Shown here in pieces: positions 45,121-54,009 of a DNA stretch of 64,000 nt; the first letter of the stretch is position 1, and the number at the start of each line of letters is the position of its first letter. Origin of the DNA: Nocardioides sp. HDW12B (lineage in GTDB: Bacteria > Actinomycetota > Actinomycetes > Propionibacteriales > Nocardioidaceae); contig NZ_CP049867.1 in assembly GCF_011299595.1 (NCBI RefSeq), positions 310,001 through 374,000 on the forward strand. The letters run 5' to 3'. The translations under genes were made by a program, and so were the position numbers. The notes under the pieces were generated by a model. The model worked only from the letters and a program-made list of their open reading frames with translations. It did no database searches and was not told the origin of the DNA.

Positions 45121-46543
45121 GCGCCGCGGCGCCCCGACCGTCTTCGAGCGGCGTCGACCGGCCGCGTCGGTCGTCGACGTCGCCCTGTCCGACGCCGTCG
45201 ACGGGTGCTTCTGGACCGAGGACGCCGTCGGGGCGTCGTACCCCTCGCTGCGCGGGGAGGCCCGCGCCGACCTCGCCGTCGTCGGCGGTGGCTACACCGG
45301 TCTGTGGACCGCGGTGCGCGCGAAGCAGCGCGACCCCGGCCGGCACGTGGTGCTGCTCGAGGGTGAGCGGCTCGGCTGGGCGGCCTCGGGCCGCAACGGC
45401 GGCTTCTGCGACGCCTCGATCACCCACGGCGAGGAGAACGGTCGCAACCGCTGGCCCGACGAGTACGACGACCTCGCGCGGCTCGGGCGCGAGAACCTCG
45501 ACGGCATCGTCGCGACCGTGGCCGAGCACGGCATGGACGTCGACCTGGAGCTGACCGGCGAGCTCGCCGTCGCCGTCGAGCCCCACCAGGTGGCCTGGCT
45601 GCGCGAAGCGGCCGACGCCGGGGGCGGGACGTTCCTCGACGAGGCGGCGGTGCGCGCGGAGGTGGCCAGCCCGACGTACCTCGCCGGGCTGTTCTCGCCC
45701 GACTGCGCGCTGCTGCACCCGGCGAAGATGGTCCACGAGCTGGCCCGGGTGGCGACCGAGCTGGGCGTCGAGATCTACGAGGGTTCCCCGGTGACCGGCC
45801 TGTCGGCCACGCGCGGCGGGGGCCCGGTGGCCGTCGCGACCGCCTCCGGGCGCCTGCTCGCCGACCGGGTCGCGCTCGGGACGAACGCGTTCCCCGCGCT
45901 CGTGCGCCGCTTCCGCGCCTTCACCGTGCCGGTGTGGGACTACGTGGTGATGACCGAGCCGCTGAGCGCCGAGCAGCGGGCCTCGCTGGGGTGGGCGGCG
46001 CGGCAGGGCCTCGCCGACTCCGGCAACCAGTTCCACTACTACCGGCTCAGCGCCGACGACCGGCTGCTGTTCGGCGGCTTCGACGCGATCTACCGCGGCA
46101 AGCGGCTGCGGCCCGAGCACGAGCACCGGCCGGCCTCGCACGAGGCGCTGGTCTCGCACCTGCTGACGACGTTCCCCCAGCTCGAGGGCGTGCGCATCGC
46201 GCACCGCTGGGCCGGGGCGATCGACACGAGCACCCGCTTCAGCGCCTTCTTCGGCCAGGCGTACGGCGGACGGGTCGCCCACGCGGCCGGCTTCACGGGG
46301 CTCGGCGTCGGAGCGACCCGCTTCGCCGCCGACGTGGTGCTCGACCTGCTCGACGGCGACGAGACCGAGCGGACGTCGCTCGAGATGGTGCGGCGGCTGC
46401 CCGTGCCGTTCCCGCCCGACCCGGTGGCGCGGATCGGCATCGACCTGACCCGCTGGTCGCTGGACCGCGCGGACCACCGGGAGGGCCGGCGCAACCTGTG
46501 GCTGCGCTCGCTCGACCGGATGGGGCTCGGGTTCGACTCCTGA
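45107..46543 (+). CDS. DAO-family FAD-dependent amine oxidoreductase
   Basis: 478-residue flavoprotein. The FAD dinucleotide loop is VVGGGYTGLWTA (about 58-69), followed by LGWAASGRNGGF and a late GLGVGATRFAADVV that closes the FAD site. It resembles gamma-glutamylputrescine oxidase PuuB and related D-amino acid/sarcosine oxidases, which release aldehyde, ammonia and H2O2. Co-transcription with the aminotransferase and MmsA suggests polyamine or amino-acid side-chain breakdown. No glutamylpolyamine synthetase is nearby, so the exact amine is unresolved. Confidence 0.88.
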   Translation: MPRAERRGAPTVFERRRPAASVVDVALSDAVDGCFWTEDAVGASYPSLRGEARADLAVVGGGYTGLWTAVRAKQRDPGRHVVLLEGERLGWAASGRNGGFCDASITHGEENGRNRWPDEYDDLARLGRENLDGIVATVAEHGMDVDLELTGELAVAVEPHQVAWLREAADAGGGTFLDEAAVRAEVASPTYLAGLFSPDCALLHPAKMVHELARVATELGVEIYEGSPVTGLSATRGGGPVAVATASGRLLADRVALGTNAFPALVRRFRAFTVPVWDYVVMTEPLSAEQRASLGWAARQGLADSGNQFHYYRLSADDRLLFGGFDAIYRGKRLRPEHEHRPASHEALVSHLLTTFPQLEGVRIAHRWAGAIDTSTRFSAFFGQAYGGRVAHAAGFTGLGVGATRFAADVVLDLLDGDETERTSLEMVRRLPVPFPPDPVARIGIDLTRWSLDRADHREGRRNLWLRSLDRMGLGFDS

Positions 46544-46576
46544 CACGTGTCGGGGGCCGTTGCTAGCGTGCCCGGC

Positions 46577-47014
46577 ATGACGATCAAGCTGGAGAACGTC
46601 GGCATCGCGGTGCGCGACCTGGAGGCCGCGATCGCCTTCTTCACCGACCTCGGCCTCGAGGTGATGGGCCGCGACACCGTGAGCGGTGAGTGGACCGACA
46701 CCGCCGTGGGCCTCGACGGCAACCACGCCCACATCGCGATGCTCCGCACGCCCGACGGCGCCGGCGTGCTCGAGCTGTTCGAGTACGTCCACCCCGAGGC
46801 GATCGAGACCGAGCCGACGCGGCCGAACGAGATCGGCATGCACCGGGTCGCCTTCTCGGTCGACGACCTCGACGCGGCGCTGGCGGTCGCCGCGCGGCAC
46901 GGTTGCCACCCGCTGCGCGGCGTGGCCACCTACGAGGACGTCTACCGGCTGACCTACGTGCGCGGGCCCAGCGGCATCATCGTCATGCTCGCCGAGGCGC
47001 TGCAGAAGGGCTGA
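46577..47014 (+). CDS. VOC-superfamily (glyoxalase-fold) protein
   Basis: 145-residue protein of two beta-alpha-beta-beta-beta modules: IKLENVGIAVRDLEAAIAFFTDLGLEVMG and GMHRVAFSVDDLDAALAVAARHG. Metal-ligand positions look occupied by His/Glu (NHAHIAML, LELFEY, IGMHRV, IIVMLAE). Could be a lyase, isomerase or binding protein; methylmalonyl-CoA epimerase is possible in view of mmsA nearby but not supported by a specific motif. TAGCGT lies 7 nt before the ATG, so probably leaderless. Confidence 0.85.
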   Translation: MTIKLENVGIAVRDLEAAIAFFTDLGLEVMGRDTVSGEWTDTAVGLDGNHAHIAMLRTPDGAGVLELFEYVHPEAIETEPTRPNEIGMHRVAFSVDDLDAALAVAARHGCHPLRGVATYEDVYRLTYVRGPSGIIVMLAEALQKG

Positions 47015-47106
47015 CCGCGGCCCGGGCGGGGTGGACCGTCGGCCTCGTGCTGCTGACGTGCGGGCGACCGCGGGGTCATACTGGGTCGGAGGGAAGGGGA
47101 GGGGCG

Positions 47107-47553
47107 ATGAGGCGACCAGGTCGGGCCGCGGTGCTCCTCACGTGCGTCCTCGGGGTGGTGCCGCCCTCCGTGTCCGTGGCCGCGGCCGACGACCCGGGCG
47201 GACGTCCGGCCGACCTCGGGCCCGCGCCGTTCTCGCCGCCCGGGGCCGACGTGCCGCGCCCTGCACCCGAGCCGCCCGACGACGTACCGTTCCGCACGCC
47301 GCGCGCGGAGCAGCTCGACCCGGGCCCCGCCCCGGTCCCGATGCCGCGGGCGGCGCTGGGCTCCCGTGCCGTCCCGATGCCGGAGCTCGAGGCGGAGGCG
47401 GACCCCGACGGCCTGACCGGGCCGAACGGCTCGCCGCCTCCCGCGCCACCCCTCGAGCGTGGCCCGGGGCCACGCGTAGCGCCCGACCCGACGCCGCTGC
47501 AGGACCCGCGCGACCCGCGGCTCGCGCCAATGTCGGACCCGCGCCTGCCCTGA
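47107..47553 (+). CDS. Secreted proline-rich hypothetical protein
   Basis: 148 residues. The signal peptide is RRPGRAAVLLTCVLGVVPPSVSVAAAD, cleaved around residue 25-27. The mature chain is almost wholly low complexity, rich in Pro, Asp, Ala and Gly, with repeated DP-R-L-P-type endings (DPRDPRLAP, SDPRLP). It has no hydrophobic core, so it is probably unfolded in the wall space. GGGGAGGGGCG precedes the ATG. Family not recognised; codon use resembles real genes (G/C in third positions). Confidence 0.6.
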   Translation: MRRPGRAAVLLTCVLGVVPPSVSVAAADDPGGRPADLGPAPFSPPGADVPRPAPEPPDDVPFRTPRAEQLDPGPAPVPMPRAALGSRAVPMPELEAEADPDGLTGPNGSPPPAPPLERGPGPRVAPDPTPLQDPRDPRLAPMSDPRLP

Positions 47554-47611
47554 GCGGGCCCGGGCGACGGGACGCGTGCGGCTGTCGGCGGGGCGGCGTA
47601 GGTTCGCAGAC

Positions 47612-48280
47612 ATGACGGAACGACTCACCTCCCAGCAGTTCACCGACCTCGGCCTCGACGACTGGCGGGTGGTGCGCAGCGGCGCGCAGGCGAACTTCCA
47701 CTGCGGGTCGTACGCCGACGCCGGCCGGTTCGCCGCCGACGTCGCGGCGCTGTGCGACGAGCACGACCACCACGCGAACCTCGACGTCCGCTACCCCGAC
47801 CTGGTGCACGTCACCACCACGTCCCACGACGCCGGCGGCCTGACCCCGCGCGACGAGCGGCTCGCGCGGGCCGTCAGCGACCTGGCCGCCACCCGCGGGC
47901 ACCGGGGCGACCCCCGGCCGTCGACCTCGCTGGAGGTGGCGATCGACGCGCTCGACATCCCCGCCGTCCTGCCGTTCTGGCAGGCCGTCCTGGCCTACGC
48001 GCCCGAGGGCACCCCCGACGGTCCGGCCGACGACAGCATCGTCGACCCCCGCGGCGTCGGACCCGCGCTGTGGTTCCAGCAGATGACCGAGCCGCGCCCG
48101 CAGCGCAACCGGGTCCACCTCGACGTCGTGGTGCCCCACGACGAGGCGGAGGGCCGGGTCGCCGCCGCGCTGGCCGCCGGGGGCCGCCTGGTCAGCGACG
48201 ACCGTGCCCGCGCCTTCTGGGTGCTGGCCGACGTCGAGGGCAACGAGGCGTGCGTCTGCACCTGGCAGGACCGGGACTGA
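47612..48280 (+). CDS. Pterin carbinolamine dehydratase-like domain fused to VOC domain
   Basis: 222 residues in two parts. The first ~90 (WRVVRSGAQANFHCGSYADAGRFAADVAALCDEHDHHANLDVRYPDLVHVTTTSH then GLTPRDERLARAVSDL) match 4a-hydroxytetrahydrobiopterin dehydratase, including the H-H-x-N/P core. The rest is a glyoxalase-fold half (SLEVAIDALDIPAVLPFWQAVLAY, VHLDVVVPHDEAE). Such fusions occur in actinobacteria; the reaction is not known. TAGGTT lies 7 nt before the ATG, giving a leaderless transcript. Confidence 0.82.
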   Translation: MTERLTSQQFTDLGLDDWRVVRSGAQANFHCGSYADAGRFAADVAALCDEHDHHANLDVRYPDLVHVTTTSHDAGGLTPRDERLARAVSDLAATRGHRGDPRPSTSLEVAIDALDIPAVLPFWQAVLAYAPEGTPDGPADDSIVDPRGVGPALWFQQMTEPRPQRNRVHLDVVVPHDEAEGRVAAALAAGGRLVSDDRARAFWVLADVEGNEACVCTWQDRD

Positions 48281-48290
48281 CGGACCGAGC

Positions 48291-48749
48291 GTGCGCTTCC
48301 GCCTCGCCACGCCGGGCGACGCCCCGGCCCTGCGTGACCTCGAGCGCGACGCGAACCTGGTCGCGCTGGCCCACGTCTTCGGTGACACCCCTTACCCGGA
48401 GGCCGCCGTGCTCGCACGGTGGTCGGCCGAGCTGGCCGACCCGGCGTTCCGCGTCCACGTCGCCGACGGACCGGGGCGGCTCGACGCCTACGTCTCCCAC
48501 GACGGGTCGGTGCTGCACCACCTCGCCGTGCACCCCGAGCGGTGGGGCAGCGGGCTGGGGCGCGCCGCCGTGGAGGTCGCGGTCGCGGAGATGACCGAGC
48601 CGCGGCTGTGGTGCCTCGACCTCAACGTGGCGGCGCAGACGTTCTACCGCCGGCTGGGGTGGGTCCCGACCGGACGCAGCCGCCCCGACGAGTGGCCGCC
48701 GCACCCCACCACCAGCGAGTGGGCCCTCAGCAGGGGCGGACCGAGCTGA
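48291..48749 (+). CDS. GNAT-family N-acetyltransferase
   Basis: 152-residue acetyltransferase. The core is SVLHHLAVHPERWGSGLGRAAVEVAVAEM, with the acetyl-CoA loop R/Q-x-x-G-x-G/A seen as WGSGLG. NVAAQTFYRRLGWVPTGR follows, the typical beta5-alpha4 region with Tyr as general acid. Substrate unknown. GTG start 10 bp after the previous gene, so likely the same transcript. The last 23 bp overlap the 3' end of the opposite-strand gene. Confidence 0.85.
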   Translation: MRFRLATPGDAPALRDLERDANLVALAHVFGDTPYPEAAVLARWSAELADPAFRVHVADGPGRLDAYVSHDGSVLHHLAVHPERWGSGLGRAAVEVAVAEMTEPRLWCLDLNVAAQTFYRRLGWVPTGRSRPDEWPPHPTTSEWALSRGGPS

Positions 48750-51081
48750 TCCGGTGCACGGCGTACGACGCGACCTGCTGGGAGCGCTGGTCGAAGGCCC
48801 GCAGCCAGCCGCCCTCGACCCGGTGCGGGTCGATGATGCGGTCGTGGACCGAGCCGTCCCCGTCGACGTACCCGATCCAGACCGACGACTCGGCCTCGCA
48901 CGCCTCGCGGAGCAGCGCCAGCGTGAAGGCGGGCGACTGCTTGACCGGCGCTCCGGTCGAGCGCACCGCCGACACCCGGTCGCCCGAGCGCAGCGCCGTC
49001 ACCGTCGCGGCCGCCCGCGTCGCGTCCCGCTCGGCCACCGTCTGCGGGTCGACGACCGGGCGCCCGCGCGGTCCCCGGGCCCGCAGCGGCTCGCGACCGG
49101 CGACGCGCACGATGCCGTCCGGGCCCTCGACCACGGGCGCGGCCCCGATCTCGCGCAGCCGGGGGAGCAGCAGGTCGAGGGGCAGGTCGCTGATGAGCAC
49201 GGTGGGGGCGAGCCGTCGCAGCCGAAGCGACTCGGCGGCGCTGTCGTGCAGCAGCGCGGCGAGGGCGGCCTCGTCGTCGCTGCGCAGGAAGGACTCGGCG
49301 GCACCGACCCGGACGGTGCCGAAGGTCCGGGCGACGTCGTCGACGAGGTAGGTCAGCGGCTGCGGCACCTCGTTGCGGGCGGCGCGGTTGATCGCGTCGT
49401 GGACCTCGACGGCCGACCAGCCGACGTCGAAGGCGCGGCGCACGGAGCGCTCGGTGAAGCGGTAGACGGTGGCACCGCCGCGCGACTCGACCTCGGCCAG
49501 CAGGGCGAGGTCGCGGGCGAGCGCGTCCTCCAGGGGGCCGGGCGCCACCGCGGTCAGGTCGGCCTGGAGCAGGACGTGGTCGACGGGGGTGGGCAGCAGC
49601 GGCGCCAGCGCCGCCGCGGGGTCCTCGCCCGCGACGAGGGCGGCACCGTGCGTGCTGAGCCCGCCGAGCCCGACCAGACCGAGCACCGAGGCCTCCTCGA
49701 CCGTCCACCCGACCAGCGCGGAGGCGCTCGACGGCAGGCGCGGGCGCAGCCAGGCGACGGTCTCGACCAGCGACTCGACGCCGGCCGCGGGGTCCAGGAC
49801 GGTGCCGCGGGGCAGCCCGGCGAGCTCGCCGAGCACCCGCCGTCGCGTCTCCACGGCCCAGGGCCGCTCGAGCTCGGGGGCCAGGGCGTTGACGTTCTTG
49901 CCACGCATCGGGCGACCGACGTATCCGGCCGGACGCGCGCTCGACCACCAGGCGCGCACCAGGACGGCCCAGCGCTCGGCGGTGGGGGCGGCGCGCCAGG
50001 CGTCGTAGGCGTGGGTCGGCAGCCAGGCGACGTCGAGGCCGTCCGTGCCGCCCTGGGCGAGCAGCCCGGCGGCCGACGCGGTCTCGACCAGCAGGGCGGC
50101 CACCCGCTCGTCGGCGTGCAGCAGCGCTGCGGTCGCCTTGAGGTCGCGCACGCCGAGCCCGCCCTGGCGCAGCACGGTCGGGGGCCGCGCGCTCCACTCG
50201 TCGAGCAGCAGCTCGGTGCGGTGCACCAGCTCGTACGCCGCGCCCGCGGCGGCCCGGTCGACCAGCGTGGCCGAGCGTGACGTGGTGACCGGCGGCGGGG
50301 GTCCGTCGACCGGCTCGTGGGTGGTGCGACCGCCGCGGCGGGCCAGCCCCACCTCGCGGGGGACGACGACGTGGCGGGCGTCGCGCGGCACCAGCAGCCC
50401 CCGGGCCAGCAGCTGCTCGACGGGCGAGGCGGCGTCGGCCCGGCGGACCGGGGTGCGGGCGGCCTGGGTGACGCCCTCGGACCCGGAGCGCTCGAGGTGG
50501 TCGAGCATCGTCGCGGCGTCGTCGTCGAGCTCCTCGACGAGCCCGGCCACCGCGTCCACCCGGCGCAGCAGGTCGGCGAGGTCGCGCAGGTCCGTGGCCA
50601 GGTTGCCGCTCGAGCGGCGACCGAGGTCGCCGAGCAGGGCGGCGACCCTCTCCGGGCCGCCGGAGCCCAGCAGCTGGTCGACGGGCGGACCGAGTCCGCT
50701 GACCTGGGTGCCGAGGGTCTCGCTGACCGCGCTGACGGCGCGGAGGTCCTCGTCCTCGCCCCACAGCAGCACCAGGTCACGCAGCCGCAGGACGGCCGCC
50801 TCGGTGGCCTCGGCGTCGGCGTGGACCACCTCGACGAGCGCGGCGCGCGACGCGCGGGCGCCGAGCGCGACGGCCGCGTCCAGCACGAGCAGCTGCAGCC
50901 GGTCCAGGGTGTCCAGCGCGCGCAGCACCGAGGCGCGGGTGCTGGCCCGCGAGGCCAGCTGCGAGGAGTCGTGGGGTGCCGGGTTGGCGAGGTCGGGCCG
51001 GGCCACCAGCAGTGCCGTCAACCGCTCGTCCGACCAGCCGCGGAGCTGGTCGGCGAGGGTGCGGGGGGCGGCCGAGGTCAT
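48727..51081 (-). CDS. Helicase-associated (XPB/Ssl2 N-terminal-type) protein
   Basis: 784-residue protein like mycobacterial Rv0862c. The N-half is a series of winged-helix and helical repeats (SDERLTALLVARPDLANPAP, LDTLDRLQLLVLDAAVALG). The C-terminal ~150 residues contain the helicase C_3/XPB-N module (VISDLPLDLLLPRLREIGAAPVVEGPDG). No Walker motifs are present, so it is not an ATPase itself. It probably assists XPB or binds DNA. ATG 51081 was chosen over two upstream GTG codons. Its 3' end overlaps the GNAT gene by 23 bp. Confidence 0.82.
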   Translation of the reverse strand: MTSAAPRTLADQLRGWSDERLTALLVARPDLANPAPHDSSQLASRASTRASVLRALDTLDRLQLLVLDAAVALGARASRAALVEVVHADAEATEAAVLRLRDLVLLWGEDEDLRAVSAVSETLGTQVSGLGPPVDQLLGSGGPERVAALLGDLGRRSSGNLATDLRDLADLLRRVDAVAGLVEELDDDAATMLDHLERSGSEGVTQAARTPVRRADAASPVEQLLARGLLVPRDARHVVVPREVGLARRGGRTTHEPVDGPPPPVTTSRSATLVDRAAAGAAYELVHRTELLLDEWSARPPTVLRQGGLGVRDLKATAALLHADERVAALLVETASAAGLLAQGGTDGLDVAWLPTHAYDAWRAAPTAERWAVLVRAWWSSARPAGYVGRPMRGKNVNALAPELERPWAVETRRRVLGELAGLPRGTVLDPAAGVESLVETVAWLRPRLPSSASALVGWTVEEASVLGLVGLGGLSTHGAALVAGEDPAAALAPLLPTPVDHVLLQADLTAVAPGPLEDALARDLALLAEVESRGGATVYRFTERSVRRAFDVGWSAVEVHDAINRAARNEVPQPLTYLVDDVARTFGTVRVGAAESFLRSDDEAALAALLHDSAAESLRLRRLAPTVLISDLPLDLLLPRLREIGAAPVVEGPDGIVRVAGREPLRARGPRGRPVVDPQTVAERDATRAAATVTALRSGDRVSAVRSTGAPVKQSPAFTLALLREACEAESSVWIGYVDGDGSVHDRIIDPHRVEGGWLRAFDQRSQQVASYAVHRISSVRPC

Positions 51082-51163
51082 CCGCACCACGATACCGGCG
51101 GGGGTGAGCCGCGCGGGCCGGACAGCGGGTCGAGCGGTCGCCCGGCCCGCCTACCCTGGTGCG

Positions 51164-51787
51164 GTGCCTCCTCCCCTCGTCGTCGGCTTCGACCTCGACA
51201 TGACCCTGATCGACACCCGACCGGGGTTCGCGGCGTGCCTGCGCGCGCTGGAGTCGCGCACCGGCCTGAGCTTCCCCGTCGACGACCTGGTGGAGCAGCT
51301 CGGGCCGCCGCTGGACCTCATGCTCGCCCCGCACGTGCCGGGCGCCACGCCCGAGACGCTGGCCGGGCTGGTCGACGAGTTCCGGGCGCTCTACCCGACG
51401 ATCGCCGTCGCGCCGACCCCGGCGTTCGCCGGCGCCCACGAGTCGCTGGCCGCCGTACGCCGTCACGGGGGCCGGAGCCTGGTGGTCACTGGCAAGTTCA
51501 CGCCCAACGCACGGCTGCACGTCGAGGCGCTGGGCCTGGACGTCGACGAGGTCGTGGGCGAGGTGTGGGGACCGGGCAAGGGGCCGGTGCTGGCCGAGCA
51601 CGGCGCCGCGCTCTTCGTCGGCGACCACGTGCACGACATCGAGGGGGCCCACGCGGCCGGGGTGCTGGGCGTCGGGGTGACCACCGGCGGATGCTCGGCC
51701 GCGGAGCTGGAGGAGGCCGGCGCCCACGTCGTGCTGCCGGCGCTGAGCGACTTCCCGGGCTGGCTGGCCACGCACCTGGCCTCCTGA
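51164..51787 (+). CDS. HAD-superfamily hydrolase
   Basis: 207-residue phosphatase. FDLDMTLIDTR (about 9-19) is motif I with the nucleophile Asp and a Met where most have Gly. LVVTGKFT is motif II, and LFVGDHVHDIEGAHAAGV is motif IV. The small cap inserted after motif I makes it subfamily I, gph-like. Physiological substrate unknown (phosphoglycolate or nucleotide phosphates are typical). GTG start with TACCCT 6 nt upstream, so probably leaderless. Confidence 0.87.
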   Translation: MPPPLVVGFDLDMTLIDTRPGFAACLRALESRTGLSFPVDDLVEQLGPPLDLMLAPHVPGATPETLAGLVDEFRALYPTIAVAPTPAFAGAHESLAAVRRHGGRSLVVTGKFTPNARLHVEALGLDVDEVVGEVWGPGKGPVLAEHGAALFVGDHVHDIEGAHAAGVLGVGVTTGGCSAAELEEAGAHVVLPALSDFPGWLATHLAS

Positions 51788-51904
51788 GCACGACGTTGCC
51801 GGGGCCCCGGCGCACGTTGCGGACGCCCGCGTAGGCTCAGCGCAGAGTCAGACGCAGCCGACAGGTGCCCGGGACCATCCCGGACGACGACGCGGGAGGT
51901 CCCT

Positions 51905-52288
51905 GTGCCCACGGGCAAGGTCAAGTGGTACGACGTGGAGAAGGGCTTCGGCTTCATCTCCTCCGACGAGGGCGGCGACGTCTTCGTGCCCTCCTCGGCG
52001 CTGCCCGACGGCGTGCCCAGCCTCAAGCCCGGCACCCGGGTCGAGTTCGGGATCGCGCAGGGCCGCAAGGGCGACCAGGCGCTGCAGGTCCGGGTCGTCG
52101 AGTCCCAGAAGTCGGTGGCCAAGGCCATGCGCCGCAAGCCCTCGGACATGGTGACGATCGTCGAGGACCTCTACCGGCTGCTCGAGGGCATCGAGCGCGG
52201 CTACCGCGCCGGGCGTCACCCCGACCCCAAGACCGCTGCTCCCACCGCCAAGCTGCTCCGCGCCCTGGCCGACGAGCTCGAGTCCTGA
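51905..52288 (+). CDS. cspB: Cold-shock-domain protein CspB-like
   Basis: 127 residues. The cold-shock OB fold takes residues 1-66: TGKVKWYDVEKGFGFISSDEGGDVFVPSSALP contains RNP1 (KGFGFI) and RNP2 (DVFVP, with Pro replacing the usual His). A C-terminal helical extension of about 60 residues follows (MVTIVEDLYRLLEGIERGYRAGRHPDPKTA). Both parts match mycobacterial CspB rather than the 67-residue CspA type. Binds single-stranded nucleic acid. GGGAGG lies 5 nt before the GTG, and TAGGCT near 51833 is a possible -10. Confidence 0.9.
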   Translation: MPTGKVKWYDVEKGFGFISSDEGGDVFVPSSALPDGVPSLKPGTRVEFGIAQGRKGDQALQVRVVESQKSVAKAMRRKPSDMVTIVEDLYRLLEGIERGYRAGRHPDPKTAAPTAKLLRALADELES

Positions 52289-52312
52289 CGGCTCCAGGGT
52301 CGGTCCTCCGAC

Positions 52313-53920
52313 CTAGGTGACCTCCTGCGCGGCCGCCGGCTCGCGCAGCGACGTCAGGACCCAGGCCAGGATCCCCACGAGGATCACGGCCAGGACGCCG
52401 AGGCCGAGCCGCGGGATCAGCGGCATCGCGATGCCGAGGAACCCGCCGACCACCCACGACAGCTGCAGCAGCGTCTCGGAGCGTGCGAACGCGCTCGAGC
52501 GGGTCCGCTCGGGCACCTCGGTCTGGATCAGCGAGTCCAGCGACAGCTTGCCCAGGGCCTGGCTCAGCCCGGCCACCAGGCCGAGCAGCATCACCGCGAC
52601 CAGGCTGTAGAACACGGCCGCGACCACGGCGGCCACGGTGTCGGCGACCAGCACCAGCACCACGACGTACGCCGGCTTGACCTCGCGCAGCAGCGACCCG
52701 AGCCCGATGCCGGCGGCGTTGCCGACCCCGGCGGCGCCGATGACCAGCCCGAGCAGGATCTCGGGACGGTCCTCCCACCCGGGCAACGGGTTCTCGCGCA
52801 GCAGGAACGCCATGAAGAGCGTCAGGAAGCCCGACACCAGCCGCAGCCCGCCGTTGCAGCGCAGCGCGCGCACGACGAGCGGGTGCACCTTGGTCCGGGT
52901 ACGACGACCGCGCAGCTTGGCGCGCTCCTCGCCGGCGGCGTCGTCGACCTTGGACGGCAGCAGGATCGCGAGGACGGTGGCGGCGACGAACACCGCGAAG
53001 GCGTAGCGCAGCGACCACTGCGGACCGGCGAGCGAGGCCAGCACGGCCAGCGGGGCCGACACACCTGCACCGGCCATGCCCGCCAGCGAGATCCGGGAGT
53101 TGGCCTTCACCAGGCCCAGGCCGGGCGGACTGAGACGAGGCACGGCCGCGGCGCGGGTCACGCCGTACGCCTTGGACGCGACGAGCACGCCGAGCGCGGC
53201 CGGGAAGAGGCCGAGGGAGTTGCCGGTGACCTCGGTGGCGAGCACCCAGCACAGGAAGGCGCGGATCGCCATCGTGCTGCCGAGCGCCCAGCGCCGACCG
53301 TGGCTGAAGCGGTCCAGCACCGGCCCGATCAGCGGCGCGACGATCGCGAACGGCAGCATCGTGAGCCCGAGGAACAGCGCGACCTGGCCGCGCGCCTCGT
53401 TGGTCGGGACCTGGAAGAACAGGGTGCCGGCGAGGCTGATCGCGACGGCCGCGTCGCCGGCGGCGTTGAAGGCGTGCAGCTCGATGAGCCGCGACAGCCC
53501 GCTCTCGCCGGCGCCCTCCGCGTGGCTGGCGCGTCGCGCCTGGCGGTAGACGTAGCCCGCGGCGCGCGCGCTGCCCGATCCGGTCCGCCGGATCCCGCGC
53601 CCGGTCGCCACCCCGGCGCGGCGGGCGCCCCCGAGGGTCCGTCGACCGTCCCGACCCGGTGACGCGCCGGCCGGGGGCACCGGGTCGGTGTCCTCCAGGG
53701 TGTCCGGGCCGGTGTCGGGGCTGGCTTCCCGTGCGGCGCCCGGTGCGGTGTCCGGTGCGTGGTCCGGAGCGTGGCCCTGCGGGTCGTGGCCATGATCGGG
53801 AGCGCCCGCGGGCTGGGGACCGGGCCGGGCACCGGCCTGGGGACCGGGCTGAGGACCGGCCTCGGAGCCGGGCTCGGGTCGCTGGCGCGGCTCGTCGTCG
53901 GCCGCAGGGTCCCCGTGCAT
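52313..53920 (-). CDS. MFS transporter with long low-complexity N-terminus
   Basis: 535-residue transporter. The first ~110 residues are a Pro/Gly/Asp/His-rich tail (GPQPGPQAGARPGPQPAG, then DHAPDTAPGAAREASPDTGPDTLEDTDP). Twelve membrane segments follow from about residue 150 (AFNAAGDAAVAISLAGTLFFQVP) to the end (LGVLAVILVGILAWVLTSL). A positively charged central loop (KLRGRRTRTKV) divides the halves. It matches the actinobacterial MFS that pairs with DUF3027 and CspB in mycobacteria. Substrate unknown. CAAGAT 6 nt upstream suggests a leaderless transcript. Confidence 0.87.
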   Translation of the reverse strand: MHGDPAADDEPRQRPEPGSEAGPQPGPQAGARPGPQPAGAPDHGHDPQGHAPDHAPDTAPGAAREASPDTGPDTLEDTDPVPPAGASPGRDGRRTLGGARRAGVATGRGIRRTGSGSARAAGYVYRQARRASHAEGAGESGLSRLIELHAFNAAGDAAVAISLAGTLFFQVPTNEARGQVALFLGLTMLPFAIVAPLIGPVLDRFSHGRRWALGSTMAIRAFLCWVLATEVTGNSLGLFPAALGVLVASKAYGVTRAAAVPRLSPPGLGLVKANSRISLAGMAGAGVSAPLAVLASLAGPQWSLRYAFAVFVAATVLAILLPSKVDDAAGEERAKLRGRRTRTKVHPLVVRALRCNGGLRLVSGFLTLFMAFLLRENPLPGWEDRPEILLGLVIGAAGVGNAAGIGLGSLLREVKPAYVVVLVLVADTVAAVVAAVFYSLVAVMLLGLVAGLSQALGKLSLDSLIQTEVPERTRSSAFARSETLLQLSWVVGGFLGIAMPLIPRLGLGVLAVILVGILAWVLTSLREPAAAQEVT

Positions 53921-54009
53921 GGGGCCATCTTGCCTGCCCGTCCCGCGCCATTCGTCTCGGCCCCACCGACCGAGGCGACACGGGGCGCCGGGTTTGACAC
54001 AATCCCCGG

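Noticed and set aside
52298-52313. Hairpin GGTCGG-TCCT-CCGACC between cspB and MFS as a terminator
   Set aside because: Only a 6-bp stem and it overlaps the MFS stop codon; too weak to list as a terminator.
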